In this document: positions 55,323 to 63,899 of the stretch, one piece after another
Layout of the letters: each line of letters starts with the position of its first letter
How positions within the stretch are numbered: position 1 is the stretch's first letter
Source of the DNA: Companilactobacillus kedongensis
GTDB taxonomy: Bacteria > Bacillota > Bacilli > Lactobacillales > Lactobacillaceae
Length of the DNA stretch: 64,000 nucleotides
NCBI RefSeq assembly: GCF_003946625.1
Contig: NZ_RHOR01000004.1
Location: 99,969-163,968 of the forward strand
Direction of reading: 5' to 3'
Notes under the pieces: generated by a model
Databases searched by the model: none
Told to the model about the DNA's origin: nothing
Seen by the model: the letters and a program-made list of their open reading frames with translations, nothing else
Program-made: the position numbers and the translations under genes

Positions 55323-55823
55323 ATGGTAAAATTTTTACGTAATAATAAGTATGCTTCTATTATCTTAGCCATTATCAGAATTTATTTAGGTTTCGAGTGG
55401 GCAATTGCTGGTTTTGGTAAGATTACTAGCGGCTTTTCAGCTTCAGGGATGTTGATGGGAGTTATTAAGAATCCAGTTAAGGGACCAGAAGGAAATGTAT
55501 TGTATCCATGGTTTAATGGCATGATCCAACACATCGTACTTCCAAATTCTGGTGCAATCAGTTTTATGGTTGCTTGGGGTGAATTACTAGTTGGTCTAGG
55601 TCTTATCTTTGGTTGTTTAACAACAGCAGCTACATTCTTCGCTATGTTGATGAACTTCTCATACATGTTAGCTGGAGCAATCTCAGTTAACCCTGAATAT
55701 ATTTTCTTAGAAATGTTTATTATCTTTGCTGGCTTCAATGCTGGTAAAATTGGTTTGGATTTTTGGGTAATTCCTTGGATCAGAACACACATCTTTAAAC
55801 AGTCAAAAGTAAATAAATCGTAA
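55323..55823 (+). CDS. DoxX family membrane protein
   Basis: 166 residues with four hydrophobic segments. DoxX features: IIRIYLGFEWAIAGFGKI near the N-terminus and WGELLVGLGLIFG in the middle. Relatives take part in thiosulfate/quinone or redox functions, but lactobacillus members are uncharacterised. ATG 55323 lies 9 bases after GGGAG; ATG 55314 is a possible alternative. Confidence 0.85.
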   Translation: MVKFLRNNKYASIILAIIRIYLGFEWAIAGFGKITSGFSASGMLMGVIKNPVKGPEGNVLYPWFNGMIQHIVLPNSGAISFMVAWGELLVGLGLIFGCLTTAATFFAMLMNFSYMLAGAISVNPEYIFLEMFIIFAGFNAGKIGLDFWVIPWIRTHIFKQSKVNKS

Positions 55824-55864
55824 AAAAAAATCAGCCTTGCATAATATGCAGAGCTGATTTTTTA
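55823..55864. terminator. bidirectional intrinsic terminator
   Basis: AAAAATCAGC / GCTGATTTTT with an inner TGCAT / ATGCA stem. It has T-runs on both strands and serves the DoxX gene (plus) and the esterase (minus). Confidence 0.9.
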
Positions 55865-56590
55865 TTTTTCAAACCAATTCATTACGTTATTAATGTTGCC
55901 AACCCAGGTATTCCATGAGTGATCTCCATCAACAGCCATATAAGTAAAACTATCTTTTAGATGAACACCCAAGAAGTTTTTGAACATGACGTTATCTTCG
56001 TGCATATAGTCGTCATCCCCACAAATAGTTAGAACTTTTAGTTGTGGGTGTTCGCGATTGAAGATATTGACTAACTGATTATCGGCAATCTTTTTCGGAC
56101 TATCGAAAATCGTATCGAATGTCTTCTTTTCCATTGGCGATTTGGGATTATTTCTGAACTTTTCGATATCGACTATTGGAGATAAACCGGCTACCTTGCT
56201 GAATTTATCAGGATTCTTAAAAGCAATCTTTAAAGCTCCGTAACCACCCATGCTTGATCCAGCAATATAGTTGTCAGAAACATCTGTTGATATAGGTAGT
56301 AGAGATTGGATCTTAGGCATGTATTCATTAATGAAGAAACTGTAGTAGGGGATGAAGTCAGAATCGCTGTAAAAGGCATTTCTAGCTTCCGGCATAATTA
56401 TGGCCCAATCGTGTTTACGAGCAATTTCCTCAATATTTGCATGTCTTATCCAAGCGGAATCATCACCAGTATATCCATGTAATAACCAAACTGCTTTATA
56501 CGTCGACTTGCCAGTATCTGGAACAACGGCAGTCGTCTTGAAATAAGTATGTAGATAATTTGTGCGATAGCTGAGATTTATTAATGTCAT
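55862..56590 (-). CDS. EstA-type esterase, copy 1
   Basis: 242-residue alpha/beta hydrolase of the tributyrin/acetyl esterase (EstA, esterase D-like) family. Nucleophile S113 in GSSMGGYG; acid in CGDDDYMHED; catalytic His in DGDHSWNTW; oxyanion region VWLLHGYTGDD. No signal peptide, so cytoplasmic. Likely acts on short-chain acyl or acetyl esters. Closely similar to the next upstream gene, an evident tandem duplication. ATG behind CGAGGTA. Confidence 0.9.
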   Translation of the reverse strand: MTLINLSYRTNYLHTYFKTTAVVPDTGKSTYKAVWLLHGYTGDDSAWIRHANIEEIARKHDWAIIMPEARNAFYSDSDFIPYYSFFINEYMPKIQSLLPISTDVSDNYIAGSSMGGYGALKIAFKNPDKFSKVAGLSPIVDIEKFRNNPKSPMEKKTFDTIFDSPKKIADNQLVNIFNREHPQLKVLTICGDDDYMHEDNVMFKNFLGVHLKDSFTYMAVDGDHSWNTWVGNINNVMNWFEK

Positions 56591-56670
56591 ACGTTATACC
56601 TCGATTATTTTAACTAGTATTAATGATAATAAATCTATATTTTAAAGTCCAATCGCACAACTTTTAAAAA

Positions 56671-57402
56671 TTATTTAGTAAACCAATTTAGAACTTGATC
56701 GATGTTTGCACTCCAAGTCGTCCAAGAATGATCTCCTGAGACTGGCATCCAAGTGTAGTTGGTCTTAAATTTATCAGTTAACTGGCCTTTTAGAACGATA
56801 TTATCTTCGTGCATAAAGTCAGCGTCGCCACATAATTGAAGTATCTTTTGATCAGTGGTGTCAACATCTTTTAGAATATTTGCTAATTGATTGTCATGTA
56901 GCTTTTTAGGTGAGTCAAAGATGGTATCAAAGGTATTGATCGGCATCGGACTCTTGGAATTATTTCTAAAGTGTTCAATATCAGCAACTGGCGACATAGC
57001 CGCAATACGACTGAATTTTCCGGGATTCTCTAAGCCAAATTTTAGAGCTCCGTAGCCACCCATGCTTACACCAGCAACGTAATTGTCTTCAGCTTTTGAA
57101 GAGATGGGTAGGAGGTCTTGAACTTTGGGAATCAGTTCTTTAATGAAGAAACTGTAATAAGGAATAAAGTTAGAGTCGGTATAAAACGCATTTCTACCTT
57201 CGGGCATGACGATAGCTAGGTCATATTTGTCCGCAAGCTTCTCAATATTGACGTTTCGTATCCAAGTAGTGTCGTCGGCAGTATAGCCATGTAATAACCA
57301 GACAGCTTTATAATTGGCCTTTCCAGAATCTGGTATCACGATAGTCGTTTTGAAATATGTGTGCAGATAATTTGTTTTAAAACTTGTATTTAATAATGTC
57401 AT
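56671..57402 (-). CDS. EstA-type esterase, copy 2
   Basis: 243 residues, paralogue of the downstream gene with nearly colinear sequence (both share LHTYFKTT near the N-terminus). Nucleophile in GVSMGGYG, acid in CGDADFMHED, His in SGDHSWTTW. ATG 57402 follows GGAGGTAAA. 80 bases separate the two copies with no terminator, so one transcript may cover both. Confidence 0.9.
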   Translation of the reverse strand: MTLLNTSFKTNYLHTYFKTTIVIPDSGKANYKAVWLLHGYTADDTTWIRNVNIEKLADKYDLAIVMPEGRNAFYTDSNFIPYYSFFIKELIPKVQDLLPISSKAEDNYVAGVSMGGYGALKFGLENPGKFSRIAAMSPVADIEHFRNNSKSPMPINTFDTIFDSPKKLHDNQLANILKDVDTTDQKILQLCGDADFMHEDNIVLKGQLTDKFKTNYTWMPVSGDHSWTTWSANIDQVLNWFTK

Positions 57403-57511
57403 AAATTTACCTCCAAATAGTTGTCACTTCATTAAGAAGTTTGGTTCTTATATCAAAAGTTGTCAAGCCAAGCTAAATTTATAGTTACATAAGATATGTT
57501 TATGGAAGTAA

Positions 57512-57548
57512 CAAAAAAGCTCATACATTTTTGTATGAGCTTTTTTTA
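57512..57548. terminator. bidirectional terminator downstream of mleP
   Basis: AAAAAAGCTCATACA / TGTATGAGCTTTTTT, long near-perfect stem with T-runs on both strands. On the minus strand it ends the mleS-mleP transcript. Confidence 0.92.
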
Positions 57549-57585
57549 TATGAATGAATCGGAGAGGATTCTTTTGAATGGTTAA

Positions 57586-58548
57586 TTAGATAAAATTAAC
57601 AATCTGCATCAAGATAGGAACAACGACTACGAATAAAACAGTTGAAGTTGTAACTACGTTAGTTGCGTATTCAACATCACCATGTGATTGTCCAACCAAG
57701 ATAGGTAGAACAGCAAGTCCAGGAGCAGCTGCTTGAATGATCAATGTGCTGCTTTCCAAACTAGGCATTGGATGACCCATTGAGCTACCGAGCATTACGA
57801 AACCGATCATAATTGCGGGAGCAAAGACGAATCTTCCCAGTAGGGCGAGTACTGTATCACGGTCAAAGCCGATTGATTTAAGACCGGCATCAGCCAAGAT
57901 AATACCAATGTAGATAAGAGACATTGGTGTAACAATACCACCAACCATGTCTAAAGTTTTATCGATCCATAGTGGAACAGGAATAGCCAGTAGTAAGAAT
58001 ACTAGTGAAACTAAGAAGCCAACAAGTGGAGCAGGTAATAGTTTCTTCCAGTTAAAGTCTTTCTTAGCACCTTTTTCAACAGTTGGATCATCACTTGAGA
58101 TAAAGAAGACGCCGATGGCCCAAGTTGAAATAGTATTCATAACATAGTAAACAAGGAAGTAAGGCAAACTCTTTGTTCCAAACAATGCCATGTTTAGTGG
58201 TAGACCAATGAAGATCGTATTAGCATTGGCAAACATGTTGATGAATGTACCGCGACGACCTTTTCTAATACGGAACACTTTAGTAAGGATCCAGGCTAGT
58301 AAATAACTGCAGGCAAAACTGGCAAAGGCAAAGACTAAACCACCTGAAAGACTAGCTAATTTGTCACGTGTTAAATATTTTAATACTGAAACGAAAATAG
58401 ATGCTGGTAGGGCGATCTTCATAATAATAAATGAGATATTTCCTTTAAACTCGTCACCTAGACGACCTGAACTTCTTAACCAGTAGCCAAGGGCGATAAC
58501 GATTACGATTTCAGCAACACTTTCTAGTGAGGTAATGAATGCTTCCAT
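57586..58548 (-). CDS. mleP: AEC-family transporter, probable malate permease
   Basis: 320 residues with about 10 membrane segments of the auxin-efflux-carrier (AEC) type. Typical stretches: MFANANTIFIGLPLNMALFG and IIQAAAPGLAVLPILV. It follows the malolactic enzyme gene by 38 bases, the usual mleS-mleP order, so malate import or malate/lactate exchange is inferred. AAGGGGAAT lies before the ATG at 58548. Confidence 0.85.
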   Translation of the reverse strand: MEAFITSLESVAEIVIVIALGYWLRSSGRLGDEFKGNISFIIMKIALPASIFVSVLKYLTRDKLASLSGGLVFAFASFACSYLLAWILTKVFRIRKGRRGTFINMFANANTIFIGLPLNMALFGTKSLPYFLVYYVMNTISTWAIGVFFISSDDPTVEKGAKKDFNWKKLLPAPLVGFLVSLVFLLLAIPVPLWIDKTLDMVGGIVTPMSLIYIGIILADAGLKSIGFDRDTVLALLGRFVFAPAIMIGFVMLGSSMGHPMPSLESSTLIIQAAAPGLAVLPILVGQSHGDVEYATNVVTTSTVLFVVVVPILMQIVNFI

Positions 58549-58586
58549 GAGATAATTCCCCTTCTCTTATAACTTAATTCCTAAAA

Positions 58587-60209
58587 TTAATATTTTGGTT
58601 CCCATTTGATGTCATTGATAGCTTTTTTAGCATCCGTGGCATCAGTTAATTTCTCTTCAATTGCTTGTTGAGCAACGCCCATAGCAACTGTCATACTAAA
58701 TTCATCTAGCTTTGAAACTGGAGGCAATACAGCAGCACCAGCTTCTGTTGGATCAACGATTCCACCAAGTGAATGAGCAGCTTTATTGATCATGCCGTCA
58801 CTAAGTAATTTAGCATTGACGGCCATTGCACCAAGACCAAGTCCAGGATATACAAGAGCGTTGTTAGCTTGACCAATAACGTATGTAACGCCATTCATTT
58901 CAACTGGTTCGACTGGAATACCAGTTGCAACTAGAGCTTTACCATCAGTCCACTTCAAAAGATCTTCAGCTTTTGCTTCAGCAAGTTTTGTAGGATTTGA
59001 TAGTGGGAAGATGATGGGACGTGCTGTATGTGCAGCCATTTCTTTGATGATGGATTCTGTAAAGGTACCAGGTTGTGTTGACGTACCAACAAGAATAGTA
59101 GGGTGAACGGCTTTAACAGCAGCTTCAAGAGTTATTAGTTCATCTGCGTTAGCAAATTCACTGCGACTTCTTGTAAATGGCTTTTGTTCAGGTGTTAGAC
59201 CTTCAGTATCATCAAACAATAGACCTTGCTTATCAACTAGATAGAAGTGTTTCTTAGCTTCTTCTTCAGATAAACCTTCTTCGACCATTGCATCAAAGAT
59301 ACGTTTGGCAATACCAGCACCGGCAGTACCAGCACCAAATGACATATAAACTTGATCAGTGAATTTTTCTTTAGAAATATTCAAAGCACCCAAGATACCA
59401 GCAAGAGTGATAATACCAGTTCCTTGGATATCATCGTTAAATGTCAAAATTTGATCTTTATATTTATTCAAGATATTGGCAGCATTGTCACGACCAAAGT
59501 CTTCAAAATGAAGATACATGTCGGGGAATAAATCCTCTGCAAGAGCAACAAATTTGTCGACGAATGCATAATAATTATCACCTGTAACACGTTCATGATG
59601 ATTACCAAGATATAAATCATCATTTAATAATTCTTTGTTGTTTGTACCAGCATCAAGAACAACTGGTAGAACAGACTTAGGATCAACTCCGGCAGCAGCT
59701 GTATAAACCATAAGTTTACCAACTGAAATATCTACACCTTGTAGACCCCAATCACCAATACCAAGGATTCCCTCGCCATCAGTAACAACAATCAATTTAA
59801 TATCACGATCACCGGCAGCGTTCTTTAATGTAGCTTCCATATCATCTTGATCATCAATTGATAAGAACGCAGCGTTTTGTGGATCTAAGAAAAAGTGGCT
59901 ATAATTTTCGATTGTATCAGCAATAGTTGGATCGTAAACAACGGGCATGAAATCATAAACATGTTCACTGAATAGTTTGTAGAACAATGTACGATTCTCA
60001 TTGAAAAGATCCATCAAGTACATGCGCTTTGCCAATGGAGTAGGTTTTGCACCATATTGTTCGTATGCTTGAGCGACTTGCTGATCAAGAGTCTGAACGA
60101 ATGGAGGTAGTAAACCTTCGATTTTATTTGCCTTTCTTTCTTCTTTTGTAAAAGCAGTTCCCTTATTTAAAAAGGGATTATTTAGTAAATCTAAACCTGT
60201 GTATGTCAT
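58587..60209 (-). CDS. mleS: malolactic enzyme
   Basis: NAD- and Mn-dependent enzyme converting L-malate to L-lactate and CO2, raising internal pH. 540 residues, family length. Recognised from [18 protein letters not shown] near the N-terminus, [19 protein letters not shown] and [11 protein letters not shown], matching lactobacillus Mle proteins and not the shorter malic enzymes. ATG 60209 follows GGAGGCAAAG. Divergent from the LysR gene mleR. Confidence 0.93.
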   Translation of the reverse strand: MTYTGLDLLNNPFLNKGTAFTKEERKANKIEGLLPPFVQTLDQQVAQAYEQYGAKPTPLAKRMYLMDLFNENRTLFYKLFSEHVYDFMPVVYDPTIADTIENYSHFFLDPQNAAFLSIDDQDDMEATLKNAAGDRDIKLIVVTDGEGILGIGDWGLQGVDISVGKLMVYTAAAGVDPKSVLPVVLDAGTNNKELLNDDLYLGNHHERVTGDNYYAFVDKFVALAEDLFPDMYLHFEDFGRDNAANILNKYKDQILTFNDDIQGTGIITLAGILGALNISKEKFTDQVYMSFGAGTAGAGIAKRIFDAMVEEGLSEEEAKKHFYLVDKQGLLFDDTEGLTPEQKPFTRSRSEFANADELITLEAAVKAVHPTILVGTSTQPGTFTESIIKEMAAHTARPIIFPLSNPTKLAEAKAEDLLKWTDGKALVATGIPVEPVEMNGVTYVIGQANNALVYPGLGLGAMAVNAKLLSDGMINKAAHSLGGIVDPTEAGAAVLPPVSKLDEFSMTVAMGVAQQAIEEKLTDATDAKKAINDIKWEPKY

Positions 60210-60241
60210 AACTTTGCCTCCTGAAATAACTTTCGTGACGT

Positions 60242-60271
60242 ACTATAATTCCTTATAAAAAATATAGTCAA
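60242..60271 (-). promoter_or_regulatory. mleS promoter with LysR-type operator candidate
   Basis: Minus strand TTGACT (60271-60266), 18-base spacer, TATAGT (60247-60242). TATAA-TTCC-TTATA (60244-60257) is a perfect inverted repeat in the spacer region and a plausible MleR target. Confidence 0.6.
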
Positions 60272-60311
60272 ATATGTTACAATTGATAAAAAATATTTAT
60301 AGGTGATAATC

Positions 60312-61193
60312 ATGAATTTAAATGATTTCAGATATTTTCAAAAATTAAGCAATATGAAGAGCTTTTCGGAGACTGCTCATTATTTCAAAGTCAGTCAGCC
60401 AACGATAACTTATGCTTTGAAAAGATTGGAAACAGAATACGATACCAAATTGGTAGAAAGAAAAAGTTATGCTAATTCGTTGTCTCTAACTTTTGCCGGT
60501 GAACAATTATTACAACATATCAATAAGATATTGCGTGAAGATCATTTAGTTAAGACAGATCTTTCAAGAATCAAGCAAAAACAAATTAAAATGGGTCTGC
60601 CCCCGATAATTACCAATTATTTGGTACCCAAAATTTTTAATGAGTTAAAGCGATTTGATTATTTGAATCGAATTGTTCCTGTGATAGATGGCTCTAAGGA
60701 ATTACTAGCTAAATTAAAAAACGGAGATATTGATTTATCTCTCTTAGGCTCGACAACTTTACCTGATGATCCAGATTTAGATTATAAATTGTTGGACACA
60801 CATCATTTTAAAATAATCGCTAGTGAAGACCGTAAGTTTAAGGCAAATTTGAAATTAACGGATCTGATAGATGAGGATTTTATTATTTTGGATGAAAAGT
60901 CCGTTCATCAACAGGTCTTTAATAACTTCATTGATAAATACAATGTTTCACCTAAAATAATCTTTCAGACTAGCGACTATAAACTACTTTTGGATTTAGT
61001 TAAGGAAAATAAAGGAATCAGTTTTATAACTGAAACTGCGATTAGACCTTTAACTGGTATTCAAGAATTGAAAATCGATAAATTGGAACTGCCGCCTTTT
61101 TATATAATGTTGGTTTATCGTCGTGGGACGATTAAAGGTTCAGTTTTTGAAAAATTAATTAGTATTTTCGAGGCTACTTCAACTAAAAATTAA
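60312..61193 (+). CDS. mleR: LysR-family regulator, probable MleR
   Basis: 293 residues: N-terminal winged helix (1-60, FSETAHYFKVSQPTITYALK) and a LysR co-inducer domain from about 88. It is divergent from mleS with a 102-base shared regulatory region, the standard position for the malolactic activator. Malate as co-inducer is known for MleR, inferred here. ATG 60312 follows AGGTGAT; GTG 60303 overlaps it. Confidence 0.88.
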   Translation: MNLNDFRYFQKLSNMKSFSETAHYFKVSQPTITYALKRLETEYDTKLVERKSYANSLSLTFAGEQLLQHINKILREDHLVKTDLSRIKQKQIKMGLPPIITNYLVPKIFNELKRFDYLNRIVPVIDGSKELLAKLKNGDIDLSLLGSTTLPDDPDLDYKLLDTHHFKIIASEDRKFKANLKLTDLIDEDFIILDEKSVHQQVFNNFIDKYNVSPKIIFQTSDYKLLLDLVKENKGISFITETAIRPLTGIQELKIDKLELPPFYIMLVYRRGTIKGSVFEKLISIFEATSTKN

Positions 61194-61261
61194 TATTTCA
61201 ATAAAATGCTATGAATTTTTTGTGGTATACGTGTCTATTGAGAGTGATATATAATTATAGA

Positions 61262-61428
61262 TGCCAATAGTAAGTAAGGATTAATCCGGCTATTCGGTGA
61301 CAGATAATTTAGTGTCAAATAGTCGACTTTGATCCAACAAATTATCTTTACAGAAACAGACAATCTATTGGGATAGTTCTTAAGAGCAGCTGTTTCTGGG
61401 GAAGTCGAAGCAATTCGGCTTTTTTTTT
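61262..61428 (+). ncRNA. structured RNA candidate with terminator downstream of mleR
   Basis: TATAAT at 61250-61255 could drive it. Perfect helices: CAGAAACAG (61351-61359) with CTGTTTCTG (61390-61398), and AGATAATTT (61302-61310) with AAATTATCT (61339-61347). It ends in a terminator AGTCGAA-GCAA-TTCGGCT (61403-61420) with T9. No coding frame fits. Known family not recognised. Confidence 0.55.
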
Positions 61429-61432
61429 ACAA

Positions 61433-61474
61433 CAAAATATTGAAAATAATAAAATATAGCAAAATATTGGAAAA
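61433..61474. repeat. pair of direct repeats
   Basis: CAAAATATTGAAAA (61433-61446) recurs as CAAAATATTGGAAAA (61460-61474), spaced 27 bases start to start. Confidence 0.6.
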
Positions 61475-61579
61475 GGTTCATAATCGCTAGTCTGACGCGG
61501 TGTTAGAGGATATAATAATGCGATTATTTACCGATATATAGAATCTATACTTATATATATAGATACGTTATGATATATT

Positions 61580-61693
61580 ACTCGTTGGAGAGGAAATCCC
61601 TGTTTCCTCTTCCTTGATAATTTCATGTTTATAACAGTCTGATAATCTGTTATTACCCTGAATGGTAGTTCCTCCCTGAGCTGCCATTTTTTT
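61580..61693 (+). ncRNA. small RNA candidate with C/U-rich loops
   Basis: Three hairpins in a row: AGAGGAAA / TTTCCTCT with loop TCCCTG (61589-61610); ATAACAG / CTGTTAT (61631-61653); and AATGGTAG / CTGCCATT with loop TTCCTCCCTGAG (61661-61688), the last followed by T7 as a terminator. Loop 3 contains CCTCCC, complementary to a Shine-Dalgarno GGGAGG. Possible -10 boxes TATGAT/TATATT at 61569-61579. Confidence 0.6.
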
Positions 61694-61798
61694 ATGCATT
61701 TTTTTTGGTTTTGACGCCATGTGCGGCTCCACTTCAGGAAATAGGTTGTAATATGGTATAATTTTGTTACTAAGTTACTAGGAGTATTCAGTTATACG

Positions 61799-62071
61799 AT
61801 GAAATATAATAAAGAACAACAAATTGAAATTGCGAAGTATGCGATCAAAAACAATTATGGTTATAAAGAAACCGGTGCTAAATATGATATCTCTTATCAA
61901 CAAGTAGCAGCTTGGGTCAGAAAATATGAAGCTAAGGCTTCTATTAATAAACCAAAAAAGACTTCAAATGAACCTACTAAAACAAGTACGTTAGACATCT
62001 TGAGTCGTCGTGATCCTGTCTTGGAACGACAATTAGAAGACGTCAAACGTCGTCTAGGTTTGATAAACTAA
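61799..62071 (+). CDS. small helix-turn-helix protein, IS3 OrfA-like
   Basis: 90 residues. An N-terminal HTH (4-43: IAKYAIKNNYGYKETGAKYD then SYQQVAAWVRKYE) resembles the IS3 OrfA/transposase HTH, then a Lys/Thr/Pro linker and a short helical tail LERQLEDVKRRLGLI. No OrfB or terminal repeats are nearby, so it may be a domesticated regulator rather than a live transposase. TATAAT at 61757-61762; AGGAG at 61780 is 14 bases before the ATG, rather far. The phosphatase gene follows after 14 bases. Confidence 0.7.
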   Translation: MKYNKEQQIEIAKYAIKNNYGYKETGAKYDISYQQVAAWVRKYEAKASINKPKKTSNEPTKTSTLDILSRRDPVLERQLEDVKRRLGLIN

Positions 62072-62085
62072 TTGGGGAAGAATAA

Positions 62086-62541
62086 ATGAAAAGTATTGTT
62101 TTTGTTTGTTTAGGAAATATTTGCCGTTCGCCGATGGCAGAAATGATGATGCGTGAGTACATTTCTGAACATGGTTTAGAAGATAAATTAACAGTTTCGT
62201 CGAGAGCAACTGAAGACTATGAGGCTGGGAATCCAATTCATCCTGGTGCTATCGCTGAATTGAAGAAACATCAAGTAAAAATTGTTGAACATCATTCACA
62301 GAAAATTTCTAAAACTGACTTTTTCGAGGCTGATTTAATAATTGGGATGGACCATCAGAATATAGTTGATTTAAATGATATGTCGAGCGGCCATCAAGAC
62401 AAGATTCACTTGGCCTTAGAATTTAAGGGCAATCAAGTGATTCAAGATCCGTGGTACGATCATAAATTTGATCGAACATATTCACAGTTAAGTCAGGCAG
62501 TTCCATATTGGGCAGCTTTTCTTTTGAATAGTACTAAATAA
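62086..62541 (+). CDS. low-molecular-weight protein tyrosine phosphatase
   Basis: 151 residues. P-loop C8-LGNIC-R14-S with the general acid in DPWYD near residue 124. Cytoplasmic. Possible targets are capsule-type tyrosine kinases or arginine phosphates; neither is near. Probably co-transcribed with the HTH gene. ATG 62086 follows TGGGGAAG. Confidence 0.93.
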   Translation: MKSIVFVCLGNICRSPMAEMMMREYISEHGLEDKLTVSSRATEDYEAGNPIHPGAIAELKKHQVKIVEHHSQKISKTDFFEADLIIGMDHQNIVDLNDMSSGHQDKIHLALEFKGNQVIQDPWYDHKFDRTYSQLSQAVPYWAAFLLNSTK

Positions 62542-62575
62542 GAGTCAGAAACTATTGTTTCAAGCTCTTTTTTTA
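62541..62575 (+). terminator. intrinsic terminator
   Basis: AGAG...GAAAC pairs with GTTTC...CTCT with a small internal loop, then T7. Confidence 0.78.
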
Positions 62576-62590
62576 TGAGGGGGCATTAGT

Positions 62591-63292
62591 GTGCAGTTAA
62601 GTGCAATTACTATAATAGTTAGATTGATTATTGCCACTGCCATATCAGGAGTTATTGGTTGGGATCGTGAACACAAAAATAGACCAGCGGGTATTAGAAC
62701 CCATATTCTGGTCTGTTTAGGTGCTTGTATTGTAGCCTTGATTCAAAAAGAAATTGGTTTTAACGCTTTAAGAGTAGCCGCACAATATCCTCAATATAGG
62801 GGAGTGATAAGGGCTGATGAAGCTAGACTTATTGCACAAGTAGTCAGTGGGATTGGCTTTCTTGGTGCTGGTACGATCATTGTTGAACATCATTATATCA
62901 AAGGACTAACGACAGCTGCCAGTCTGTGGGTGGTTGCTTGTATGGGTATCGCCGTTGGTATGGGTGACTACGTGATTGCCATTACCAGTTTTGTTGTAGT
63001 ATTCGGTGTTGTAGCTTTCTTAAAACAAATAGTACGAGTTAGTGCAGTAAAAAGTATTGAAATCGAATATCGAAATAAAGTAGAAACAAAGAAATTTATT
63101 CTAGATTATTTCCAAAAGAAAAATATTGCTATAAGTAATGTGGTTTTTAGGGCAAGCAGAATTGACGGTGAATATCTATATACTAATGTTTACGAGGTCA
63201 AGTTACCTAGGAAGTCTAATTACGTAACAGTTATAGAGGATTTATCCAATCATGAGAATGTTATCAAAGTTAGAGCAATTGCCGCGGGATAA
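62591..63292 (+). CDS. MgtC/SapB family membrane protein
   Basis: 233 residues: five hydrophobic segments in the first 145 residues with the MgtC stretches RPAGIRTHILVCLGA and VVSGIGFLGAGTI, followed by a soluble ACT-like C-terminal domain. MgtC proteins modulate membrane potential and magnesium or acid adaptation; the role here is unknown. GTG start at 62591 after GAGGGGG. Confidence 0.92.
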   Translation: MQLSAITIIVRLIIATAISGVIGWDREHKNRPAGIRTHILVCLGACIVALIQKEIGFNALRVAAQYPQYRGVIRADEARLIAQVVSGIGFLGAGTIIVEHHYIKGLTTAASLWVVACMGIAVGMGDYVIAITSFVVVFGVVAFLKQIVRVSAVKSIEIEYRNKVETKKFILDYFQKKNIAISNVVFRASRIDGEYLYTNVYEVKLPRKSNYVTVIEDLSNHENVIKVRAIAAG

Positions 63293-63389
63293 TTATAAAT
63301 TCAATGTAGTGATTTGTAATTTTGATAATTTTTTCTTGGTTGTAATAAAAAACGACATCTGATAAAGTTTTCAGGTCAGGGGGAATTAA

Positions 63390-63836
63390 ATGTTTAAGCG
63401 AGTGGTATTGGGCATTTCACTCATAACGCTTATTAGTGGCGGTTCTATTATTTCAATGAAATACAATACAACTGATGCTGTAAATTTTAATCGTGTAGTT
63501 AAACGTAAGGATTATAATTATGTTTCGTTTCAAAATTTATACGAAAATCCGCAATTATATACAGGAACTAAGGTATATCAATACGGTACAGTCGATAAAG
63601 TTGTTTTTAATAGTAACAGTAGTTATATGCTGGTGGTTTTGAACGGGAATGATCAATCAAATATCATCAAGCTCAAATTTGATTACAGCAAGACCGACAA
63701 CGCAAACAGATTCTCTGTTGGTACAGAAGTCAGATTTTATGGAAAAGTTTCAAAGCCAGAACAGTATGAGACCGGACGTGGTCGAGAAACATCTCGTCCC
63801 GTTATCGAAGCCGCATATGTTGATCTAAAAAAATAA
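63390..63836 (+). CDS. exported or anchored small protein, OB-fold-like
   Basis: 148 residues. N-terminal hydrophobic segment (about 5-23, VVLGISLITLISGGSIIS) after a short basic stretch, with no lipobox cysteine. Residues 45-148 read as a beta-rich domain (YQYGTVDKVVFNSNSSYML, then GTEVRFYGKVSKPEQYE), similar in pattern to OB folds. Family not recognised with certainty. ATG 63390 follows CAGGGGGAA. Confidence 0.65.
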   Translation: MFKRVVLGISLITLISGGSIISMKYNTTDAVNFNRVVKRKDYNYVSFQNLYENPQLYTGTKVYQYGTVDKVVFNSNSSYMLVVLNGNDQSNIIKLKFDYSKTDNANRFSVGTEVRFYGKVSKPEQYETGRGRETSRPVIEAAYVDLKK

Positions 63837-63860
63837 CAGAACCCACCAAACTGAACCGCA

Positions 63861-63892
63861 CCCTCCTAGTTGGAGTAATCCAACCAGGAGGG
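63861..63892 (+). promoter_or_regulatory. hairpin sequestering the transposase ribosome site
   Basis: CCCTCCTAGTTGG / CCAACCAGGAGGG pairs with a single A-C mismatch and loop AGTAAT. The Shine-Dalgarno AGGAGG (63886-63891) lies wholly in the 3' arm, 8 bases before the ATG. Confidence 0.7.
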
Positions 63893-63899
63893 TTTTTCT

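Noticed and set aside
55382..55792. 136-codon minus-strand frame opposite the DoxX gene
   Set aside because: Shadow frame with no ribosome site.
61433..61474. CRISPR-like or iteron array
   Set aside because: Only two imperfect A/T-rich copies, with no further units.
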